Numbered from the stretch's first letter, positions 32,681 to 41,723 are shown. The stretch: DNA of 64,000 nt from an uncultured Roseburia sp. (GCA_900550935.1 URUD01000002.1:72313-136312); one strand, 5' to 3'. Notes: generated by a model not told the origin, from the letters alone. Numbers and translations are program-made.

Positions 32681-33025
32681 TTAAATTGTCTTGATCGCCA
32701 CGATCAGTTTCTTCTGGTATAACTGCATCTGTTTTAACTGTTCTCCGATCGTCTGATACTCTTCCTTTCGCAGATCCGAAACGACCGCAGAAGCACTCTG
32801 GAACATCCTGGAAAATCCAAGTGTCCCGGAAAGCCCCTTTAATGCATAGATCTGATCTAACACTTCTTTATAATCCGTCTTCTCATATGCTGCTACCGCA
32901 TCCTGTAAATGATGATCTTCCCCGTATTTTCTCAAATACTTTACATACAGCTCTTCTTTCCCAGCAAAATGCAGTACACCTGCTGTATAATCAACTCCAA
33001 CCTCTTTTAATGCTTCCCTTTTCAT
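32681..33025 (-). CDS. HPt-like domain protein with Tyr in place of the phospho-His
   Basis: A 114-residue four-helix protein with the look of a histidine phosphotransfer domain: VGVDYTAGVLHFAGKEELYV at the start and LKGLSGTLGF in the active-site helix. HPt domains require H-x-L-K-G; here the codon is TAT (Tyr60, YALKG), one base away from CAT. The domain therefore cannot carry phosphate on that residue. It may be a scaffold, anti-kinase or decayed relay. The start ATG at 33025 has a weak AAGGG site. No linked kinase is adjacent; spoVAE lies 98 bp upstream. Confidence 0.75.
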   Translation of the reverse strand: MKREALKEVGVDYTAGVLHFAGKEELYVKYLRKYGEDHHLQDAVAAYEKTDYKEVLDQIYALKGLSGTLGFSRMFQSASAVVSDLRKEEYQTIGEQLKQMQLYQKKLIVAIKTI

Positions 33026-33123
33026 ATAAACCACGCCCTTCTGTTCCTGCACATCACAACTACATCATTATTTTGAACGATACATGTGTTAGTGTCAAGA
33101 ATTTTTCTTATTTCTTAGCGCTT

Positions 33124-33480
33124 TTATTTCTTCATCTTAGGCTGGAAGATCAGACTGGCAAGATAACCAAAGACCATCGCAGCCGAGATACCAACCGCAC
33201 TCGCCTTGAAACCTCCCATAAAAATACCGATAAATCCATTTTCATCGACTGCCTCTTTTACCCCTTTCCAGAGCACATTTCCAAAACCAAGGAGTGGAAC
33301 CGATGCCCCTGCTCCTGCAAAGTCCACAAAAGGCTGATAAATCTGTAATGCCCCAAGCAATGCCCCAAGACAGACCAGACATACCATGATCCGCCCCGGT
33401 AACATCTTTGTCTTTTCCATTAAGATCTGTACCAGTGCACAGATTGCCCCACCAACCCAGAATGCGTTGATATAATCCAT
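33124..33480 (-). CDS. spoVAE: Stage V sporulation protein AE
   Basis: A 118-residue membrane protein with four hydrophobic helices, matching SpoVAE (opening YINAFWVGGAICALVQIL, with PFVDFAGAGASVPLLGFG near residue 48). SpoVA proteins form the channel that moves dipicolinic acid into the forespore and out at germination. It follows spoVAD by 45 bp. SpoVAC is missing from this cluster. Confidence 0.95.
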   Translation of the reverse strand: MDYINAFWVGGAICALVQILMEKTKMLPGRIMVCLVCLGALLGALQIYQPFVDFAGAGASVPLLGFGNVLWKGVKEAVDENGFIGIFMGGFKASAVGISAAMVFGYLASLIFQPKMKK

Positions 33481-33525
33481 ATTCCCTCTTTCCGCATATC
33501 AGATATGCTAATCTTTTTATACACT

Positions 33526-34539
33526 TTAAGATACGTGTTCGATCACGACCGCATGCGCAATTCCTGGCACATTCCTGCCCTCATTAAAAGACACTGTAGA
33601 AAGCAGTGCCCCGGTCGGCACAAACAAGATCCTGTGATAAGTTCCATCCTCGACCTTTTTTAAAAAATGCGCACTCAATGTCACCGCCGAACATCCACAG
33701 CCGGAACCACCTGCCCCTGTCTTTTGCGCATCACTGTCATAGATCTCGATCCCACAGTCGGCATGGACTGTGCTTATGTCAAATCCCTTGTATTTTAACA
33801 GATCGATCAAAATCTCCTGCCCAATGCTTCCCAAATCTCCGGTAATGATCTTATCGTAGTCACTTACCCCTCTTTTAAAATCATTGAAATTTGCCGCGAT
33901 CACATCGGCTGCCGCCGGTGCCATGGCAGCCCCCATATTCATCGAATCCTTAATGCCATAGTCCACAATCTTTCCGGTCGTGATCCCTGTGATCCGCGCT
34001 TTGCTCCGTTTTGTGCCAAGTACATATGCCCCGCTTCCTGTGACCGTCCAGGTGGCAGATTTTGGTCTCTGATTGGCATATTCTAATGGAAAGCGGAACT
34101 GCTTTTCCGCACTTGCAAAATGAGACGATGTCATTGCAACCACATATTCCGCATAACCAGCCGCCACACACATCGCCCCGAGTGAAAGTGCCTCTCCACA
34201 GGTACTGCATGCCCCGTAAAGTCCAAACAGCGGCACCTTGGTATCCTGCAGGCCAAATGAGGTTGCAATATTCTGTCCTAACAGGTCTCCCGAAAACAGA
34301 TAACGGATCTCCTCTGGTTTTAGCCCGGCTTTTCCGATCGCCATGGTAAATGCTTCCTTTTGCAGTGTACTCTCAGCCTCTTCCCATGTGTTCTGCCCGA
34401 ACTTATCGTCCTCACCCACGACATCGAACTGCTTTCCAAGCGGCCCTTCCCCTTCTTTTTTCCCAACAATATTTGCACTGCTTATGATATATGGTGCTCT
34501 CTCAAATTGCAGACTCTGTTTTCCTACCTGAATCTCCAT
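33526..34539 (-). CDS. spoVAD: Stage V sporulation protein AD
   Basis: A 337-residue protein with a thiolase-like fold that binds dipicolinic acid. Typical segments: RAPYIISSANIVGKKEGEGPL near residue 15, LFGLYGACSTCGEALSLGA near residue 105 and HADCGIEIYDSDAQKTGAGGSGCGCSAV near residue 250 (described by position). The start ATG 34539 follows AAAGGG. A sigma-G-like promoter lies directly upstream (34567-34596). The pair spoVAD-spoVAE is expected to be expressed in the forespore. Confidence 0.95.
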   Translation of the reverse strand: MEIQVGKQSLQFERAPYIISSANIVGKKEGEGPLGKQFDVVGEDDKFGQNTWEEAESTLQKEAFTMAIGKAGLKPEEIRYLFSGDLLGQNIATSFGLQDTKVPLFGLYGACSTCGEALSLGAMCVAAGYAEYVVAMTSSHFASAEKQFRFPLEYANQRPKSATWTVTGSGAYVLGTKRSKARITGITTGKIVDYGIKDSMNMGAAMAPAAADVIAANFNDFKRGVSDYDKIITGDLGSIGQEILIDLLKYKGFDISTVHADCGIEIYDSDAQKTGAGGSGCGCSAVTLSAHFLKKVEDGTYHRILFVPTGALLSTVSFNEGRNVPGIAHAVVIEHVS

Positions 34540-34566
34540 CCTTTTTATCCCTTTCTACTTTTCTTT

Positions 34567-34596
34567 TAGTATGGATGTTTTTTTTCTTTTTATTCC
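34567..34596 (-). promoter_or_regulatory. Sigma-G-like promoter of spoVAD
   Basis: Minus-strand GGAATA (34591-34596), 17-bp spacer, CATACTA (34567-34573). The -10 matches the forespore sigma-G consensus CATACTA and the -35 differs from TGAATA at one position. It lies 28 bp before the spoVAD start. Confidence 0.75.
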
Positions 34597-34673
34597 GGGC
34601 AGACTCATATTATGTGAATTTTTCCTATATTCTAAGATTTTATTTTGTGTATTTCTTACAACTACAGAATTGA

Positions 34674-34702
34674 TTGACGGCTAAAAATTGGTAAGATATG
34701 AT
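34674..34702 (+). promoter_or_regulatory. Promoter of the small HTH regulator
   Basis: TTGACG (34674-34679), 17-bp spacer, TATGAT (34697-34702). The -10 overlaps an upstream in-frame ATG at 34698, supporting the later start at 34725. Confidence 0.78.
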
Positions 34703-34724
34703 ACATCTACGAGGTATTGATCAC

Positions 34725-35096
34725 ATGCGAAACGAATTTATTCCCAAAGCGTTAAAAGAATATCGTAAAAAAAATAATTATACGGTTAATGACGTGTCTC
34801 TCCTGCTCCGGAAGCGTTCCCTGGAGGTTGCTCCAAAAACAATTTATGGGTGGGAAAGCGGACAGGCAAGCCCAAGTGCCGATATCCTTTTAACTCTCTG
34901 TGAAATTTATCACATAACAGATGTTCTCGGTTCATTTGGACACGGCTCAAGTAACGATTTCCAGCTTACAATGGAGGAACGTACCATGATCGAAGCCTAC
35001 CGCGCACATCCCGAATTACACGAAGCCGTGGATATTCTCCTGGGCTGTAGAAAACACAGTTCACCGGACAATCGCAACATGCGCCATCAGGCATAA
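34725..35096 (+). CDS. XRE-family helix-turn-helix regulator
   Basis: A 123-residue DNA-binding protein: Cro/C1-type HTH in residues 5-65 (KALKEYRKKNNYTVNDVSLLL, TIYGWESGQASPSADILLTLCEIY) and a short C-terminal helix pair (TMEERTMIEAYRAHPELHEAV) like those of conserved clostridial regulators with about 120-140 residues. The target is unknown. ATG 34725 lies 9 bp after GAGG and after the promoter -10; an earlier ATG is inside the promoter. It is monocistronic. Confidence 0.88.
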   Translation: MRNEFIPKALKEYRKKNNYTVNDVSLLLRKRSLEVAPKTIYGWESGQASPSADILLTLCEIYHITDVLGSFGHGSSNDFQLTMEERTMIEAYRAHPELHEAVDILLGCRKHSSPDNRNMRHQA

Positions 35097-35101
35097 ATAA
35101 T

Positions 35102-35126
35102 AGAATGTCCGCAGAGCGTACATTCT
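35102..35126. other. 8-bp inverted repeat after the HTH gene
   Basis: TAGAATGT/ACATTCTA arms around CCGCAGAGCGT directly after the stop codon; followed by an A run, so on the minus strand it lacks a T tract in the right place for a terminator of the plus gene. Possible extra hairpin. Confidence 0.4.
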
Positions 35127-35130
35127 ATAT

Positions 35131-35176
35131 AAAAAAAGACAATGAGAAACTTTTTTGTTTCCCATTGCCTTTTTTA
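35131..35176. terminator. Bidirectional terminator between HTH and DUF1934 genes
   Basis: CAATGAGAAAC / GTTTCCCATTG pair with one mismatch, with A and T runs on both sides (AAAAAAA before, TTTTTT after), so it can serve both convergent genes. Confidence 0.75.
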
Positions 35177-35617
35177 AATTCGGAACTCTCCTGCATCCTT
35201 TGATGTAATATTCATCGTGATACTGCAGTCTGCCATATGCTCGTAATTGACCTCAAGCTCATAGTCTACCTTAACCTCGATGTTGTGCTCACTCTCGCTG
35301 ACCTCAACATTTCTGGCATCGATCCCGACTAAAAGACTGCCATATGGTGTGTAATAATAGCTGACGTTCTTTTTATTCTTCTCGAACATCATATGCACAT
35401 TCGTTGCACCGCGCTTGGTAATGTCTAACATGCTGTCATTTAGCTTGATGATATTCTTTGTAGGCTCTTTGATCCCCTCTATGACCTCATCATAGATGAT
35501 ATAATGTTTTCCATTTTTTTTATAATAATCACCGCTTGTGATCACCTCGACCGGTTCATTGTCCGTATCTCCGGCAAACTGTAATCCGCTGATCTTTAAA
35601 ATTACCTCTTTTGTCAT
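35174..35617 (-). CDS. DUF1934 family beta-barrel protein
   Basis: A 147-residue calycin-like protein of the DUF1934 (Bacillus YwiB) family: EVILKISGLQFAGDTDNEPVEVITSGDYY at the start, with strands ending in MADCSITMNI. The function is unknown; in other Firmicutes this gene is next to argS or spoIIR. Here it lies 78 bp downstream of spoIIR on the same strand. Confidence 0.88.
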   Translation of the reverse strand: MTKEVILKISGLQFAGDTDNEPVEVITSGDYYKKNGKHYIIYDEVIEGIKEPTKNIIKLNDSMLDITKRGATNVHMMFEKNKKNVSYYYTPYGSLLVGIDARNVEVSESEHNIEVKVDYELEVNYEHMADCSITMNITSKDAGEFRI

Positions 35618-35695
35618 GTCTTACCCTTCATTACTTTCGTTTCTAAAACTCTGCTGCTCTTCCTATCTTACCTACTTTCCGGCAAAGTTTCAATA

Positions 35696-36337
35696 CTATT
35701 CTTCATTTCCGGCGGAAAGATCATTCAAAAAGGAAAGATACTTAAACTGCACTTTATAATTTCCCGAAGAAAGCACCTCCTTATATTCTTCCGGGGAAAG
35801 TACTTCTTCAAGCGATTCCTTGGCATCTTCCTCCACGACCTCATAGACACTTCCCGAAAAGCACATGTTCGGATACATCACACACCACCAGTTATGACCG
35901 CATCCCGCACCGATGACAACCTCGAGTGCCTCATACGTTCCTGCCGGGAAGGTATATTCCCCATAAGATTTCACCGGAAATTTGACCTCTTTTACAAACG
36001 TTTCGACCGGATAATCATATCCTTCCTGCGCCACGACCTGTTCGGCAGTCTTACGGATCTTCGCTTCGTTTTCGGATATCACAGCCAGACATTCCTTTTT
36101 GCTCGTCACTCCACACAGTTTTTCGGACATATAGCCACCAACGGCATCACGCACCTTTAATTTCAGTGTCTGATCCTCTTTCGTGTCACTGTTTGCAATA
36201 ACATGAAACCTCACAATTTTTTCTGCAATTTCCTGCTGCATCTGCTGTCTTTTTATGTACTCCATCCCAAGAAACAGGGTGGATAAGCCCAATAGAAGGA
36301 ACAATCCCTCTATCAGCTTCTGCCTCCACTTTTCCAT
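35696..36337 (-). CDS. spoIIR: Stage II sporulation protein R
   Basis: The forespore-made signal protein that triggers SpoIIGA cleavage of pro-sigma-E in the mother cell. The 213-residue protein has an N-terminal membrane/signal segment (residues 8-26), then the SpoIIR core: IVRFHVIANSDTKEDQTLKLKVRDAV and the GHNWWCVMYPNMCF motif near residue 160. ATG 36337 lies 9 bp after GGAG; a 21-codon extension has no binding site. It is the third gene of the ger cluster. Sigma-F control is expected, but I cannot see a convincing sigma-F promoter. Confidence 0.95.
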   Translation of the reverse strand: MEKWRQKLIEGLFLLLGLSTLFLGMEYIKRQQMQQEIAEKIVRFHVIANSDTKEDQTLKLKVRDAVGGYMSEKLCGVTSKKECLAVISENEAKIRKTAEQVVAQEGYDYPVETFVKEVKFPVKSYGEYTFPAGTYEALEVVIGAGCGHNWWCVMYPNMCFSGSVYEVVEEDAKESLEEVLSPEEYKEVLSSGNYKVQFKYLSFLNDLSAGNEE

Positions 36338-36404
36338 TTTAAAACGCTCCTTTTTTGTTTTCTCCTTCCTATCCTTCCACAAATTTCCGGTCTTATTCAC
36401 TTTT

Positions 36405-38438
36405 TTATAAATTTACCCAGGTGATCTCCACATGACAGACCACTTTTGTCCCATGTTCATATTGTGTTTCGTACATCGTCACCCAGTCATACCATTCTCT
36501 TTTTTCCGCTCCGATCTTTTTGTAACTGTTTGTGATATCCACCGGTTTCTCCCTCTGTATCATTTCCTGCGCGATCTGGTTTAAATAGGTTTCACACATC
36601 CGTTCCAGTTCTCTTTTGCTGTAAAATTTTCCTGCCGGCTGTGCTACGACCTTTCCCTTACAGCGGACATACAACTCGATCACTTTCTCCTCACAGGTTC
36701 CGGAAAATGCGATCCGGTTTTGCGTTTCGGATAATTCCACGCCAAACCCGGGATCAAGCGATAACGTATACGTCCTCATCTTATTCTGGGCAAAAAAAGA
36801 CAATCTTGCAGCCTCACTCTCACAGATCCCGACCGGCACGCCACGCCGCACCACATAGTATCTTTTTACAAGAAAACTGTCCTCTTCTCTTGCCACATAA
36901 GGAACATACAGTGTCTCCATCTTATTTTCCTGTTCCTCGTAGAGCATGCCAAGGGTCGGATAGACCTGTTTTTTCGCCTCCGATACATTCTCAAACAGTT
37001 CCTCAAAATACGTTCCCGCCGACTCGCCCTCTTCGTTTTCTTCCATGATCTTTTCTGCATCCTCTGCAACAGCCACATAGGTATTGCGCGGTACTTCATT
37101 CTGGTTTTCCAAAAAGGAAAGCAGCTCCTTCCATCCCTTTTCGTCCTCGATCACACTCTGGTTTACCACCAGAAGTTTCAGATGGCTGTAATCAATCACG
37201 CGGTTTTTCCCCTCTGTGTTCTCCATCCATGTTACGCCGGCATTTGTGGCATCCGTAACAGCAGCCTCGAGCGGGAAATTCTTATCTTCCAGTTCAGCCG
37301 TACAACACCCCGAAAGAAACGGCAGACAGCATAGGAGGAAAAGCATGGCAGTTTTCTTTCCAATGCGCTTTTTGCATCCCAGCAACAGCAACGGGACAAG
37401 CACCAGAAACGGCGTCCCCACATAGCAGAGAAACTGCAGATACCATAGTTCCATCCATCCGTTCTTATAAAAAGAGACTGCAAGCAGACATACCACTATC
37501 AGTACAACTGCATATGCCCACACGCTCTTTTTCCCGCCTGCCACACGGGTTAAGATCTTTCCACTGTAAAATACGGTACTGCCTAGCAGCGCATATAGTG
37601 TAAAAAACCAGATCCCGAACATGATCGCATCCGTCCGCTTTAGAAACCCGCCTGATACCTTTACTGTGCTCATCAGTGTAATGACCGCATCTTCCATCCC
37701 GGCAAGCGCATTTCCGCCGAATATGCCAAGCAATACCAGATAGAGGATCAGATGGATGCCTGCCACGAAAAGCAGGGAAAGTTTTCCACCGGATAGGATC
37801 TGTTCCTTATTTCTCCCATACGGCATCAAAAATAACACCAGAAACAAAAGAGCCAGGCAGGAAAAAAACGCATAACTGCCCATAAGCAGACCACTCCACT
37901 CTGTCGTAACGATCGGTGTCCAGTAATCCACATCAACCTCATCCCAGGTACAGACGATCATCAAAAACAATGGGATCAGTAAAAACCAGAACAAGAGCTC
38001 ATAGATCCTTGCCCGTCCCTCAATGCCGCTGATCAACCCATATGCGGTCAGAAGGACGATGACAAATAGAACAAGATAAAAAGTCTCTTCCCTCAGTAAA
38101 TGGCGCAATATGACCGCAGTAAACAGGTATGCCGTATAGCCTGCGAGCAGTAGCAGATAAATAAAATACCCCATCTGGATGATCCGCCCGAATACGCCCC
38201 CGCACTTCTGCTCTAAATACCCTGCAAAATCATTTCCGCCCATATCTTCCATCACACAGGATAACACCTTTAAAAACAGTCCCCCAAACAGGGTTCCAAG
38301 CACTATGGCAAACACACCGTCCCGCCCGGCAGTCTGTGCCAGTACTGACGGTATCAGTAATGTGCTAAGCCCCAACAGGTCAAACGTCAACAGACGGAAG
38401 ATCTGCCGCTCTGATATTTTTTGATTCTCTGAAAACAT
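36405..38438 (-). CDS. GerAB-GerAC fusion germinant receptor protein
   Basis: A 677-residue protein joining two usually separate subunits. Residues 1-360 are the GerAB amino-acid-permease-like subunit with about ten helices (QIFRLLTFDLLGLSTLLIPSVLA at the start, NDFAGYLEQKCGG near residue 75). Residues 362-677 are a GerAC-type protein (PF05504/25198 type) preceded by a hydrophobic stretch with an intact lipobox LSGC (Cys near residue 377) and ending WVTMYETQYEHGTKV. There is no stop, internal binding site or frameshift between them. ATG 38438 follows GAGGGAAAG. It lies 31 bp after gerAA. Confidence 0.88.
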   Translation of the reverse strand: MFSENQKISERQIFRLLTFDLLGLSTLLIPSVLAQTAGRDGVFAIVLGTLFGGLFLKVLSCVMEDMGGNDFAGYLEQKCGGVFGRIIQMGYFIYLLLLAGYTAYLFTAVILRHLLREETFYLVLFVIVLLTAYGLISGIEGRARIYELLFWFLLIPLFLMIVCTWDEVDVDYWTPIVTTEWSGLLMGSYAFFSCLALLFLVLFLMPYGRNKEQILSGGKLSLLFVAGIHLILYLVLLGIFGGNALAGMEDAVITLMSTVKVSGGFLKRTDAIMFGIWFFTLYALLGSTVFYSGKILTRVAGGKKSVWAYAVVLIVVCLLAVSFYKNGWMELWYLQFLCYVGTPFLVLVPLLLLGCKKRIGKKTAMLFLLCCLPFLSGCCTAELEDKNFPLEAAVTDATNAGVTWMENTEGKNRVIDYSHLKLLVVNQSVIEDEKGWKELLSFLENQNEVPRNTYVAVAEDAEKIMEENEEGESAGTYFEELFENVSEAKKQVYPTLGMLYEEQENKMETLYVPYVAREEDSFLVKRYYVVRRGVPVGICESEAARLSFFAQNKMRTYTLSLDPGFGVELSETQNRIAFSGTCEEKVIELYVRCKGKVVAQPAGKFYSKRELERMCETYLNQIAQEMIQREKPVDITNSYKKIGAEKREWYDWVTMYETQYEHGTKVVCHVEITWVNL

Positions 38439-38469
38439 CTCTCTTTCCCTCTTTTTCTCCTGGCATAAC

Positions 38470-39957
38470 CTATGACTTCCACCGGAGTTTTCTCCGTTTT
38501 TTCCGTTTCGCATAGACCGGACGCCACAGCAGTTTCCGTAAGGGCTGTCTGTATAACGCATCCCTCTCATCTTCATAATCGTTTAAGTCCGCTCCCACAA
38601 ACGGCATCAGGTACGGAATGCCAAAGCTCTTTAAATGCGATAAATGGATGAGCACGGCGAGCAGCCCGGCTAACATTCCAAAGAATCCCAGCCATGCACA
38701 CAGGGCAATAAAAAAGAATTTCAGTACCCGGAATGCCGTGGCAAATTCCTCATTTGGTATGGCAAATGAACACAGTGCCGTAAATGAAATGACGATCACG
38801 ACGATCGGACTGACCAGATTTGCCTCGACCGCTGCCTGTCCGATAATAAGACCTCCTACAATTCCTATTGTATTTCCCATCGCACCGGGCAGCCGCACAC
38901 CCGCCTCCCGCAACAGTTCAAACGAGATCTCCATGATCAGCACCTCAATGACTGCCGGAAACGGAACCCCTCTTCTGGCATCGGCAAAGGACAGTAACAG
39001 CGTGGTCGGCAGGATCTGTGTGTGGAAATTTGTCACGGCAAGATAGAGTCCCGGGAGTGTCATTGCAAAAAACGATGCCACATAGCGGAGCATCCGCCCA
39101 AAGCTCGCGATCTCAAACCGGTTGTAATAATCATCACTTGTCCGGATAAACGAGTTATAATCGGTCGGCAGGATCAGTGCGACCGGTGAGTTATCCACAA
39201 GCAAAATGACTCTGCCCTCCAAAATCGACATTGCCGCCCGGTCCGGCCGCTCGGTTGTCTGAAACTGTGGAAAAGGCGAATACCACTTTTCCTCTGTGAG
39301 CTGCTCGATGACACCACTGTCTAACACGCCATCAATCTCAAACCCGTCCATCCTGCGCTCAATCTCTTTTAACAGTCCCGGATAAACCAGGTCATCCATA
39401 TAAACCAGATAGACATTCGTGTTGGATCGGATCCCTGTCTTTAGCTGTTTGACCTTGACTTTGGGCGAGCGCACCCGTTTTCGGATCAGGGCCGCGTTCT
39501 GCTTGACCGAATCCGAAAATCCTTCGTTGGAACCTCGGATGACCTTTTCCGAATCCGCCTCGCTCAGACTCATCCTCGGGTATCCGTTATCCGGTATCTT
39601 GACCGCCTGCGCAAATCCGTCCACAAACAGGATCGTCTCTCCGGTCAGAAGCCCGTCTGCCGCCTCCTCGATCGTAGAAAAAAAGGTAGCATCGGAAATG
39701 CCAAGTGCATTCTGTGAAAGTACGTCGTAGATTTCCTCCTTTTCTATCGTGCGGAGATATTTTAGCACCTCGCTGAGTGCGGAGGTTCCCATGTCCACAG
39801 ATACCTCGATAAAGGTCAGGTAACAGGGCACATCCCCATTCTTTCCCAGATTCATCTGTTTCTTTTTTATGTCATCACATACGGAAAACAATTTCTCCAT
39901 ATGTGCTATGTTTTCGCTTAAGCATGGTGTGATCTTTGTCTTTGTTTGTTCTCCCAT
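38470..39957 (-). CDS. Spore germination protein GerA-type A subunit
   Basis: A 495-residue GerAA/SpoVAF-family receptor subunit. The large N-terminal soluble domain has ETILFVDGFAQAVKI near residue 115, and RNSTN-type VYLVYMDDLVYPGLL near residue 190; four to six helices lie in residues 280-450 (PGLYLAVTNFHTQILPTTLLLSFA, GIVGGLIIGQAAVEANLVSPI). It forms a nutrient-sensing complex with the fused GerAB-GerAC protein. ATG 39957 is 7 bp after AAGGAG. A terminator just upstream separates it from the GntR gene, so a promoter must lie in the short gap or transcription depends on read-through. Confidence 0.93.
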   Translation of the reverse strand: MGEQTKTKITPCLSENIAHMEKLFSVCDDIKKKQMNLGKNGDVPCYLTFIEVSVDMGTSALSEVLKYLRTIEKEEIYDVLSQNALGISDATFFSTIEEAADGLLTGETILFVDGFAQAVKIPDNGYPRMSLSEADSEKVIRGSNEGFSDSVKQNAALIRKRVRSPKVKVKQLKTGIRSNTNVYLVYMDDLVYPGLLKEIERRMDGFEIDGVLDSGVIEQLTEEKWYSPFPQFQTTERPDRAAMSILEGRVILLVDNSPVALILPTDYNSFIRTSDDYYNRFEIASFGRMLRYVASFFAMTLPGLYLAVTNFHTQILPTTLLLSFADARRGVPFPAVIEVLIMEISFELLREAGVRLPGAMGNTIGIVGGLIIGQAAVEANLVSPIVVIVISFTALCSFAIPNEEFATAFRVLKFFFIALCAWLGFFGMLAGLLAVLIHLSHLKSFGIPYLMPFVGADLNDYEDERDALYRQPLRKLLWRPVYAKRKKRRKLRWKS

Positions 39958-39982
39958 CCCATTTCTCCTTGCTTTTTCCATG

Positions 39983-40018
39983 AAAAAAAAGAGGATAGAC
40001 AAAGTGCCTATCCTCTTC
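39983..40018 (-). terminator. Terminator of the ispE-GntR genes
   Basis: Minus-strand stem AGAGGATAG / CTATCCTCT (39990-39998 with 40008-40016), followed by TTTTTTTTC. It lies directly before the gerAA ribosome binding site. Confidence 0.88.
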
Positions 40019-40051
40019 TAGTTTCTACTGTTTTTCTTTTTTTATACACAA

Positions 40052-40738
40052 TTATTCCTGTTCACGGATGATTTCTTTGACCGCAACCACCTGATTCTCC
40101 ACATGACGATGCATTGCCGCAGTCACTTTTCCTTTATCCTTTGTCATCAGTCCCTCTACGATGTCGTTATGTTCCCGGATCAGGATCGGATAATTCTTCT
40201 CATCTTTTAAATATTCGATCCGGTAACGGTACATCTGTTCCCGTAGATTATTCAATATATTGACTAACTTTGGATTTCCTGTGGCATGATAAATGATATC
40301 ATGGAACTTCACATCCGCTTCCGCGATTTTTTTGACATTTCCGGTCTTTGTGAACTCCTCAAACTCGCGCATCGTCGTCTTCAACTCATCTAACTGTTCT
40401 TCTGTCATTTCCTCGCACGCGATCGAAGCAGCAAGCTCATCTAATGCCTCTCTGACCTGAAGGACATCCTCCATATCCTTTTCCGTCATTTTGGCAACTT
40501 CCGCACCTTTTCTTGGAATGGTTACAGCAAGTCCCTCCTGCTCTAACATCCGGATCGCCTCACGGATCGGAGTACGGCTGACACCTAATTTTGCAGCAAG
40601 CTGCAGCTCCATCAAACGCTCTCCCGGCTTTAATTCACCCCTTAAGATTGCTTCGCGCAACGTATGAAAAACCACATCCCTTAACGGAAGATACGCATTC
40701 ATATTCAGCGTTAAATCCTCTGTCTTTGTTTCCTCCAT
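40052..40738 (-). CDS. GntR-family regulator with FCD domain (FadR subfamily)
   Basis: A 228-residue regulator: N-terminal GntR winged helix (REAILRGELKPGERLMELQLAAKLGVSRTPIREAI, near residues 20-55) and a helical FCD effector domain with the metal-binding His pattern (FHDIIYHATGN near residue 130, H in MHRHVENQ). The ligand is unknown, often an organic acid. ATG 40738 follows GGGAGG at 5 bp; the frame extends to 40786 and overlaps ispE, but without a binding site. It may be co-transcribed with ispE. Confidence 0.92.
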   Translation of the reverse strand: MEETKTEDLTLNMNAYLPLRDVVFHTLREAILRGELKPGERLMELQLAAKLGVSRTPIREAIRMLEQEGLAVTIPRKGAEVAKMTEKDMEDVLQVREALDELAASIACEEMTEEQLDELKTTMREFEEFTKTGNVKKIAEADVKFHDIIYHATGNPKLVNILNNLREQMYRYRIEYLKDEKNYPILIREHNDIVEGLMTKDKGKVTAAMHRHVENQVVAVKEIIREQE

Positions 40739-40775
40739 CTCTTCCTCCCTGTTGTCTGAACCTCTCATTGTAACA

Positions 40776-41648
40776 TTATCTTGCATTGTTATAAATACTG
40801 GTCAGATAGACCTGTTTTGCCAGACCGGACTTACGCATCTTTTCATACGCACGTACTGCTGTCTCTTCTGTATCAAATAAGCCAAATACCGTTGGTCCGC
40901 TTCCGCTCATCATCGCATTTAAGGCTCCCTGCTCTTTCATCAGATCCTTGATCTGTGCAATGACCGGATAATTTGGAATGGTAACGGTCTCTAAGATATT
41001 GCCCATGTCTGCTGCGATCTTTGGCAGATCTTTTGCCTCAATATCCGAAACCAGCGTATCAATATCAGGATGTACAATGCCCTCGTTTAATTTCAGATTT
41101 TCATAGACAAACTTTGTCGATACACTGATCTGAGGCTTGGCGATCAAAACCGGGCACTTCACCATCGGTGGCAGTGCGGTCAGTTTCTCCCCGATTCCCT
41201 CTGCAAGAGCCGTTCCACGCATAATGCAGTATGGAACATCCGCTCCGATCTTTACTCCGCGCTGCATCAGTTCCCCTTTGGAAAGTCCCAGTTCAAACAT
41301 GCTGTTCATCCCGTATAACACTGCTGCCGCATCCGTACTTCCACCCGCCATACCGGCTGCAACCGGAATATGTTTGTGAAGCTTAACATGAATGCCATCT
41401 TTAATGGAAAACTCGTCTTTTAATAGTTTTGCAGCTTTATAGACCAGATTATTCTCATTCGTCGGCAAAAAAGTCAGATTGGTCGTTATGGTGATCTCAT
41501 CTGCCTGTGTCTTCTTCATCTCCAGACGGTCAAACAGATGGATGGTCTGCATGACCATCTTTACCTCATGGTAACCATCCTCTCTTTTTCTTACCACATC
41601 TAATCCCAGATTTATTTTTGCAAGTGCTTTTACCGCTATCTCTTTCAT
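40776..41648 (-). CDS. ispE: 4-diphosphocytidyl-2-C-methyl-D-erythritol kinase
   Basis: GHMP kinase of the MEP isoprenoid pathway. The 290-residue protein has AKINLGLDVVRKREDGYHEV near residue 10, the ATP-binding loop PVAAGMAGGSTDAAA near residue 92 and MMSGSGPTVFGLF near residue 255. ATG 41648 has GGAG 5 bp upstream; the 22-codon longer frame is not needed. Its stop overlaps the longer reading of the GntR gene downstream. Confidence 0.96.
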   Translation of the reverse strand: MKEIAVKALAKINLGLDVVRKREDGYHEVKMVMQTIHLFDRLEMKKTQADEITITTNLTFLPTNENNLVYKAAKLLKDEFSIKDGIHVKLHKHIPVAAGMAGGSTDAAAVLYGMNSMFELGLSKGELMQRGVKIGADVPYCIMRGTALAEGIGEKLTALPPMVKCPVLIAKPQISVSTKFVYENLKLNEGIVHPDIDTLVSDIEAKDLPKIAADMGNILETVTIPNYPVIAQIKDLMKEQGALNAMMSGSGPTVFGLFDTEETAVRAYEKMRKSGLAKQVYLTSIYNNAR

Positions 41649-41723
41649 ACTTACTCCACGCCCATACTGTATTTTGTATACAATGATATTAGCATTTTCC
41701 CCCGGAAAGGTCAATTCTATATA

